The notes under the pieces were generated by a model. It was not told the origin of the DNA and did no database searches. It saw only the letters and a program-made list of their open reading frames with translations. 64,000 nt of DNA, taken from contig CM040094.1 of assembly GCA_022496805.1 (NCBI GenBank), positions 4,239,501 to 4,303,500 on the forward strand. The letters run 5' to 3'. Position numbers and translations under genes: made by a program. Position 1 is the first letter of the stretch. Each line of letters opens with the position of its first letter. Below are positions 56,931-64,000 of this stretch, one piece after another. The stretch comes from Pohlia nutans. Taxonomy: Eukaryota > Streptophyta > Bryopsida > Bryales > Mniaceae.

Positions 56931-59900
56931 GAATGGGGGCCGTGACTTAATGCCGTCATTGAGCCTGGTAGTCAACTGACATATAGGCTTATTAATTAAT
57001 GTGAGCCGTCAAATAGACCGACTGATTAAATTTAAGTTAAAACGGCCCTGCAGGCCGCCAATATTTTGATCAGAGTGTAAGGTAGTGGTACCAAATTCCG
57101 TGTGGTCCCAATTTTTGACCCCTCCAAATCTGGGGTGGGTCTCGAAAACCAACTAGGCTGGTTTTTGAAAATGTCCAAGAAGGCTGTGAATGGTTATACG
57201 AGCAGATTTACGTTTACTACTGGTTGGAATAGGGCTCCTATGTGGATGAGAAAGTGAATGTATTTAAATGGAACGACAGTGCATAAAGTGTGTAATTAAT
57301 TTCCAACAAGGTTTGGGAGCCCATGTGGGCGGATTTCTGTGGCCTGCCAGACCCATTCTAAACCCAGTCCTAGCCACATTTTCAAACGAAATAGGCTGGC
57401 ACAACCTATATGCGTGAGAAGTTAATGTGTGCTTTTTGGGTCAATTTTGGAACAGTAACTCACTACTTTTAGAATTCAATTGCTCAAAAAAGCCAAGACT
57501 CTAGAGGTGACTAATGGCCACTCTAAGCTTTTAGACTTAGAAATTCATAGGAAATTGTATATATGCTCAAAAAATGTGTCTTTTTTTGGAATGCCTTTGC
57601 ACCAGCCTTGGAGAGCATCCAAAATTTATAAAAAGTAAAAAATCACAAGCCTAAGAAAGCAAATCTAAAATTCATGCAGGAATTGGTACCACTACCTTAT
57701 GCTAATTTTAAAAGGGCTTGTAATTACTATGTATTCAGAGTCAAAATTTTATTGGATGCTCGTAGTGTTTCAGTAACTAGGATCGAGATCTTGGAGTAAG
57801 TGTACTAAATAATTATTATTCAGATTGTCCTTCCAACTCCCTCAGTCGTGAGAATGAATGAATGAATGAGGGTTTAATTAGGGTTTAGTGGACGTCCACA
57901 TCTTGAGTGATCAGACTGAATAAATACGATACTCGCTATCATTGGTTAATTTCATTTGCCCCGCCCTGATCATGAACGATTCATGTGCATTACTTTCACT
58001 TCAAACTCGTTGTAGGAAGGTGGGATGGAGGTTGATCACTCGTAAACGCATTTGAACTGAAAGTTAAGGGGGCCAGCCAGCAGATCGCTGTTAGTGAAGA
58101 TCTGCTACTCTTTCACTGCTCGATTTGTCAGAATGAATGGTTCAGGGTTTAGTCTTGAAGCTAGGGCTCCATTGCGATGTCGTCTTGCAACTTGTTTACA
58201 GTGCGATACATATCTTGCAACTTGTTTATTCAATCTGTCGCTTTGAGATCTCGTTAGAGTGACGCTGAGAGTTACAATATCTTTCAGTCTGTACAAGTTA
58301 CAAGTTGTCTTCAAGAGCATTTATCAGTAAGATTTCTCTAACTTGAAGGGCGCCACAATGATCATGGTCTGAAGAGTTGGGCCATTTATAGTTCTAGGGC
58401 GCTTCCGTTACAGTAAGTTCTACTTTGTAAATGGCTGATTGATAGCCCTGGCTGGCTGGGAAGAAATTAGGTACAACTCTATGAGAGCCAACGATACTAA
58501 ATGTTCGATCGGTGGTCCTGAATGATCTTGAAGTTAGATTATTCAATGTTCGCTACTCATGCTAAAGTTCATTGTCTGATCTAGTGAGAACTCTTTTAAT
58601 ATGCAATAAAATTTTACGGACTGTAAGTAACTTATGGAGGTCTCACGGGTGCATGTCGTGAAAGGTTGGAGCCCTGGCTGGCTAGTTCCCAACTGTGAAT
58701 GAGCACTCTGATTACATCATTGGGAGCCCTTCAAACTTTGTTTTGGTAGAGAAACGTACGTACACATGTATGATTTGTCCTGAATGATTACAGTGTTGAT
58801 CGATAGCTAGAATAAGTGGTAAGTTGTGTAAGTGGTAAAATAGTTCAAAATCACGCATTTTTTGAAATTTTGTTTTGGCTTATCATCTCATGTTTGCGCA
58901 AGTGGGACTAGAATCATTGACGAGTGCAAAAAAATATTGTCTTCTCCTCCCCTAACAAATTATCCAATTTCGATACGTGGAAACATCCTTCAATACTTTG
59001 TATGTTTTTCTCGATGGATTTGATTTGAATCACCCTTATGTTTAGCCTCATAGTGTAGAGGTGTTAATGAAATGTAGCAAGTGAGAGGTACAAAAAACAC
59101 AGTCACTGGATTATACATTTTTTTATGGTCCTTAGTTTGGCGTCAGCTCGGTGCGCTTCATCGAAAATCTTCTCATCCTTCTTTACACCTGAGGTATGGG
59201 CCTTCATCCTCACCACTATAGGCTCCTAGCTATCGCTCAACTCTCCAATACTTGCCATTTTGTTGAGTAGGCCTTAAAGTCAAAAAGATATTTGGACTAA
59301 GTATTGGCGCAAGAAAACCTATGACCTTCAGAATATCAATCCATGTACAAAAGACATTGGGAATTGCAAGTGAGATCGAAAACTCACACACAATAGTGAT
59401 TTCATGGAGACCTTGAACTATATCCTAATTATCAAACTAATACACTTTATAAATTGATTGTTATTCAACGAAGCTACTACTGAGTTTTTACGACGTGAGA
59501 AGATCGAAGCTACAATTAGAACTCGCACGAGGAGGTCTGAAGCATACAATATTCTTCTCATTTTCAAATCAATGTACACATCGAGGAAAAAACCTGCTTA
59601 AAACAACCAAGTGCAATGATTTGTGAAAGACATCACCAAAAGACCACAACGCATTTTGGCAATGTAGATATGGATTAGTAACAAAATTTTGATAAACAGA
59701 CATAATTCAACTAAACACCACGAAGCTATTCGCAATGACAAATCTACCACATGTGCAAACTCTAAAGTGGCCAAGTAGCTAACTCACAAGAAAATCCGAA
59801 TTTCTAAAAAGCATTAAAAAAAAAATACATATATGCATAGGCAACTTACAGTTCACAAGTACCTACCTCATATGATACCATCGACTCCAGGAACAACAAA

Positions 59901-59973
59901 AAATCCTACAACTATTCATGAATAGAAAAACGAGAAAACTCCATAAAACCCCGCAAATTCCCAAACTTACTAA
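56931..59973. other. Intergenic, nothing recognised
   Basis: The mixed composition is less AT-rich at 57.0-58.7 kb. A 17-bp direct repeat (ATCTTGCAACTTGTTTA-type) lies near 58.18-58.23 kb. No coding frame is convincing. Confidence 0.4.
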
Positions 59974-60919
59974 TTAACCCCTAAATTTCCTTGTGTTTTT
60001 GGGAGCTTGAAACCTCAAAACTCCGATTTTCTACCTCTATGTACTCCCGGGGATGTGAACCAAGTTTTTTACTTCTTTTAGAATTCCAACCGTAAGATCT
60101 TGTACCTAAGCCTATTCATAGCTACTGTTTCAAAAATTGACCGTTGGATGTTTATCATTTGCAAGATCATAACATCCAAAGTTTGTGCAAAAGTTTTTCG
60201 GGGCATTGCTTGGGAGGCATTGTCTCCATAGTGCAAAGGGGGACTTGAAGATTGTTACTCCAAACATTTTGCTCATATTTTTTTCCATGTAGATAACTAA
60301 GTTGGGTACGCTCATGCAAAATTTTAGAGACTCATTACGCGTTTCAAACCTTCATCCAAATTAATTTCCGGAAGTAGGTATAAAAATGGCAATTTGGTGA
60401 AACATGCATCACATTAATTGTATTTGATTTTTGGAAAAAATGAACGGTGATTAGGTACCTCTATGATTTTATAAATTTTAGGCGAAATTATTTTTAAAAA
60501 ATTTCAAAATCTCAAATTTTGACAAATTTCGAAAGAAATGGATGTGAAATTACAAAAAACCTTGGAGGTTGCTGTTCTTGATTTTGGAGGCTGCCCTTGT
60601 CAAGCCAAGAATATAATCAACATGGGTCACTTCAAATTCTGAGCCTAAATGTGGTGAAGAGCATGTCTCCAAAAAAAAAAATTGAAAAAATGATTATAAT
60701 AAAAAGTTTTTCTCTGCCCCAGTTGGACTTGAAACCAAAAATTTCAATAAAAAAATTGTAAAATCCGAATTTGACTTTGTAATTTTTACCCCACACACCT
60801 TGTATGTATGACCACGCCCACGCCAAATTATAGTCTAAAATTATTAATTTAGACCTTCCATCTAAGCTGCCCGAAACAGCAAAAAGCCATTTTGGCTTTT
60901 AAGGGCCTTTAGGGGTTAA
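59974..60919. mobile_element. TTAA-type MITE, 946 bp
   Basis: The ends are TTAACCCCTAAATTTCC and GGGCCTTTAGGGGTTAA. It is the longest family member seen here, and its interior is not matched elsewhere in the window. Confidence 0.6.
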
Positions 60920-62605
60920 CACAAACATATGTGAAAATACCCCACTTAATCCCCGATTATCCTACACATGATAAATGATATTCCCAGGACAGTTGCATTT
61001 GAAAGCTTTTGACATGAATACTCATAGAATAGTAACAAAATCAAACAAGGATTGGAAATTCACCGAAACACAGTGGCAAAAATAGACATGATGAGCGCAC
61101 TTAAACAATTGGAAGGATGAAAGAGGCAGGGGTGATTGCGAACATGAGTGTGGATGCAAAATGCAGGGAACACACAAGCTTTGTATATATGGAGTCGTGC
61201 ACTTGGCCCATCGCCTAAGCTAACCTCGTGACGCCTCAAGACGAGGCAACACTATGTTTGAGTGTGGGCTCGGCGAATCCGAGTTGGTCGCCATCAACAG
61301 TCACAAATACCCTACATCGGTTGCCCGCAAGTCATGCTGCTCGTGTGCAACCATCTAACTAAACACCTGCATTCTTCTGTCATTTGTGTGCGGAATTGCA
61401 GATGTATTCTTTAATTCTTTCATGTGACTTCCCAGTTTGGATGTAGTTCGTCGTCTTTAGTTAGTACTTTAGTGTGACTCACACTACTGTCCTCACAAAA
61501 AACAATTCGACACATGTGTATCTGCTAACATACTATAACTTTTAATGGGCCAAAAAGCCTGAATTTGGTGTAGTAGTTTTCTTTTAACAATTTTGAATAG
61601 GTATAATGTGAACTTCCCTTTTTAAATTTAGTTTTTTTTTTTTTATCAATACATGTAATTCAACGTTTTCATTGATTCATGTAGTATAAGTCTTCGTCCC
61701 ATTTTTCAATTGCATTGATTCACGTAGTATAAGTCTTGGTCTTGTTAAAGCATAAATGGATATAAGGTACTTTATGTGAAGTTTAAAAAAACTGTATATC
61801 AATGCAAATGCACACCGGTGAGTGGCATATGGGACCCACTAGTTATGTACATTATGAATGAGAAAAGATTGTCATACTCCACTTATAATATATAAATAGA
61901 GTTTTTTTGGAAGTTCTAAGAATATTACTCTATATGAATTGTACTTTAGAAGTCCCAATTGTTACTCACCCATGAAAGCTTTATAAAAAAATTATTCCAT
62001 AAGTAAATGATGATTTTGACAATTTTAGGTTCTTTGAACAGCAATTGTTGAAAACACCTAAATGAATCATGTTAAAAGTAGACAATTATGGAACATTTGG
62101 TCTCAAGGTAAATTTCCCATGCCCCTAAATAGGCTAAAAATAAACTCTTAATTGAGTAAATACACACTAACTGGACAGTCACAAAGTCAACACTCAGCAG
62201 CAATTTTCCCGCAGCAGGGTGGAGATGCTCTAATGTCTTGAGAATGGACAAATGCAGAGAAGCGTGCCACACCAGTGTACGGTTTTTCAAGTCGGGTATC
62301 AATCCTCAAAAGGTTATCAGGCAGCCAATCTTGAAGAGGGTATCAATCCGCCAACCCCATTCAAGCTCCTGGTCACTTCCATTGTACTCTTGAGTGGCCT
62401 CTCGGCTCTTCTAGCTTCGGCGACTCGATCCGTCACCGGGAGTTCCATCGCCAAATCCGACCTCCCACAGCACCTTCAAAACCGATTCCCTCTCCGATCT
62501 GATTTCCTCACCGTCAGTCACCGCTCCACCCGCCTTTCTATGGTTCTTGTTTCATCATTTTTGGTTGAGTATTGAGTGAGAACGAGCGCAATTAGGGTTT
62601 TAGCG
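60920..62605. other. Upstream region and probable 5' leader of the OGDH gene
   Basis: A decayed TTAA-family copy lies at about 61,545-61,750 (CCAAAAAGCCTGAATTTGG, TTTTGAATAGGT, GTATAAGTCTTGGTCTTG). Bases 62,280-62,605 are GC-richer and probably 5' UTR. The frame there (62,252-62,575) ends in a stop before the OGDH start. Confidence 0.45.
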
Positions 62606-63255
62606 ATGGTGTGGTGTCGCGTGAGCACCGCGGCCGCCACGGCGTTGGCGCGATCGGCCGTGCGACAACAGGCGAGATCGAGCGGCTCCTTAGTCGGGAA
62701 AGCAACTTTTTACACTCGCACTCTTGGAGGAGGGGAATCATCGCATTCAACGAGGGATTTGAGTTCGGCGTTGACGGGATGGGCTCGCGCGTTGCACTCG
62801 TCGAAGGAGAGGCTGCAGCAGCAGTTAGCCTCCCCGAGGAGCGTGCCGTTGTCGAAGCTGACGGACAATTTTCTGGACGGGACGTCGAGTGTGTACTTGG
62901 AGGAGCTGCAGCGGGCGTGGGAGGTCGATCCGAAGAGCGTGGATGAATCGTGGGACACGTTTTTCCAGAACTTCACGGGGCAGGCGGCCACGAACGTCGG
63001 CTTGTCTGGGCAGACCATTCAGGAGAGCATGCGCTTGTTGCTGCTTGTGAGAGCGTACCAAGTGAATGGTCACATGAAGGCCAAGCTCGATCCCTTGAAT
63101 CTTGACGACCGCAAGATGCCCATGGAGCTTGATCCTGCTCTCTATGGATTCACTGAGGCTGACCTCGATCGGGAGTTCTTCCTTGGTGTGTGGCGAATGT
63201 CCGGTTTCCTTTCTGAGAATCGACCGGTGCAGACTTTGCGAGCCATTCTGTCAAG
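62606..63255 (+). CDS. 2-oxoglutarate dehydrogenase E1 subunit, mitochondrial, exon 1 (gene continues beyond window)
   Basis: The ATG at 62,606 starts an Arg/Ala/Ser-rich, acid-poor mitochondrial presequence (MVWCRVSTAAATALARSAVR). The conserved E1o N-terminal region follows: LTDNFLDGTSSVYLEELQRA, WEVDPKSVDESWDTFF, LLVRAYQVNGHMKAKLDPLN and ELDPALYGFTEADLDREF. The exon ends after RAILSR at AAG|GTATG (63,255), phase 1. OGDH E1 is the thiamine-diphosphate-dependent decarboxylase of the TCA-cycle 2-oxoglutarate dehydrogenase complex in the mitochondrial matrix. The thiamine-binding domains would be in exons to the right. A TTAA-type MITE sits in intron 1. Confidence 0.93.
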
Positions 63256-63339
63256 GTATGTTGATTTTTTTTTGAAGCATTTTTGCTACTTTTCCATGGC
63301 TTGAAGAGCAATCCAGTCTCCTTGGATGCTCATTTCATA

Positions 63340-63579
63340 TTAACCCCTAAAGGACCAAGGATTCAAGGTTTTAAAATGAGAAGTTTAAATGATCATATTG
63401 TGAAAATTATAATTTGAATGGGACCATATTTTATATCACTGGAATTAGTGAAGAATATTACATATGTTGAATTAATAATAAAACAGAAATTAACAAAAAA
63501 GAATCTACGTAAAACCTAGTCAAAATCAACGAAAAAAGTAGGAGCCACCTGGTGGCCTTATGGTCCTTTAGGGGTTTAA
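63340..63579. mobile_element. TTAA-type MITE in OGDH intron 1, ~240 bp
   Basis: The left end is TTAACCCCTAAAGGACCAAG and the right end is GGTCCTTTAGGGGTTTAA, with one extra T before the flank. The interior is related to the copies at 3.16 and 48.15 kb. Confidence 0.8.
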
Positions 63580-64000
63580 TATATAGGTAATATAAGGGTA
63601 ATACACATGTGCTACCTAGATGCTACCTGGGTGATACCTAGGTTTAATGAGGCTACAAATCTTGACTCCATGTAGGAAATCAGGCTATTATTCCTCTTTT
63701 TAATTTTAATAAACCCTTTGTATCAATTAGCCAGCCCAAATTTTATGTATCAATTTGGCTAAAATTAGCAACCAAAATTCACTGTGTTGGAGGATTGCAT
63801 CTACCCTCAATTTAGGGTTACAGTCTTTTTACTCTTTTTCAATCTAATTCTAAACTTGAGCTGATGTTGTGCTCTAAAGAACTGGTCTCCATTTAAGGTA
63901 CTGTAATTTTTCATAGTAGTTGAGTAACGCAATATAAAGTCGCAAAAACATTCTTCCAATCTTCATTTTTAAATTTTGTTGTTCAACTAATCTCTCGTGT
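63580..64000. other. OGDH intron 1, nothing recognised
   Basis: This is AT-rich sequence with no coding frame or acceptor-linked exon resembling E1. Confidence 0.5.

Noticed and set aside
62252..62575. 107-residue ORF upstream of OGDH
   Set aside because: It ends 30 bases before the OGDH ATG in GC-rich leader; no domain or conservation is evident.

Overview
The window is nuclear DNA of a land plant. Evidence: a LOB-domain (plant-specific) gene at the left edge, a plant-type CPSF30 that fuses three CCCH fingers to a YTH domain, GT-AG introns, TTTAGGG-like repeats and Stowaway-like MITEs. The type of amino-acid transporter, a sushi-like Gag, a LINE with a C-terminal nuclease-like domain and many TTAA-flanked MITEs lean toward a non-seed plant (bryophyte or lycophyte). 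That last step is inference.

Layout. The first 168 bases hold the 5' part of a LOB-domain gene on the minus strand, preceded upstream by an irregular tandem repeat. From about 0.6 to 31 kb there is AT-rich intergenic DNA without a confident cellular gene. It is packed with short non-autonomous transposons, mainly a family flanked by TTAA with termini CCCCTAAAGGACC / GGTCCTTTAGGGG (piggyBac-like). Between 19.8 and 28.2 kb lies a CACTA-like nest and a roughly 200-bp tandem array, interrupted by a 4.5-kb insertion that carries an unrecognised minus-strand coding region.

The gene-rich part is 32-50 kb. CPSF30-L (minus, nine exons, 792 aa) has just upstream of it, in the same orientation, a truncated sushi/Tf1-type gag ORF. 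That gag is preceded by a TATA box and a long array of perfect heat-shock-element units. Next come an 11-exon AAAP/SLC38-like amino-acid transporter (minus, 474 aa) and a five-exon TraB/Tiki-like membrane protein (plus, 498 aa). At the right edge is the first exon of mitochondrial 2-oxoglutarate dehydrogenase E1 (plus). Exon phases of the three complete gene models close exactly.

The most unusual element lies at 51,553-54,973. It is a recent, 5'-truncated non-LTR retrotransposon with a perfect 13-bp target-site duplication and a (CTAT)n tail. Its single open frame (979 codons, open from the first base, with no ATG in the first 864 nt) encodes a PCIF1-like methyltransferase fold, an RNase H domain, a CCHC finger and a restriction-like-endonuclease-like C-terminus. 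All functional statements come from motif recognition by eye; no database search was run.
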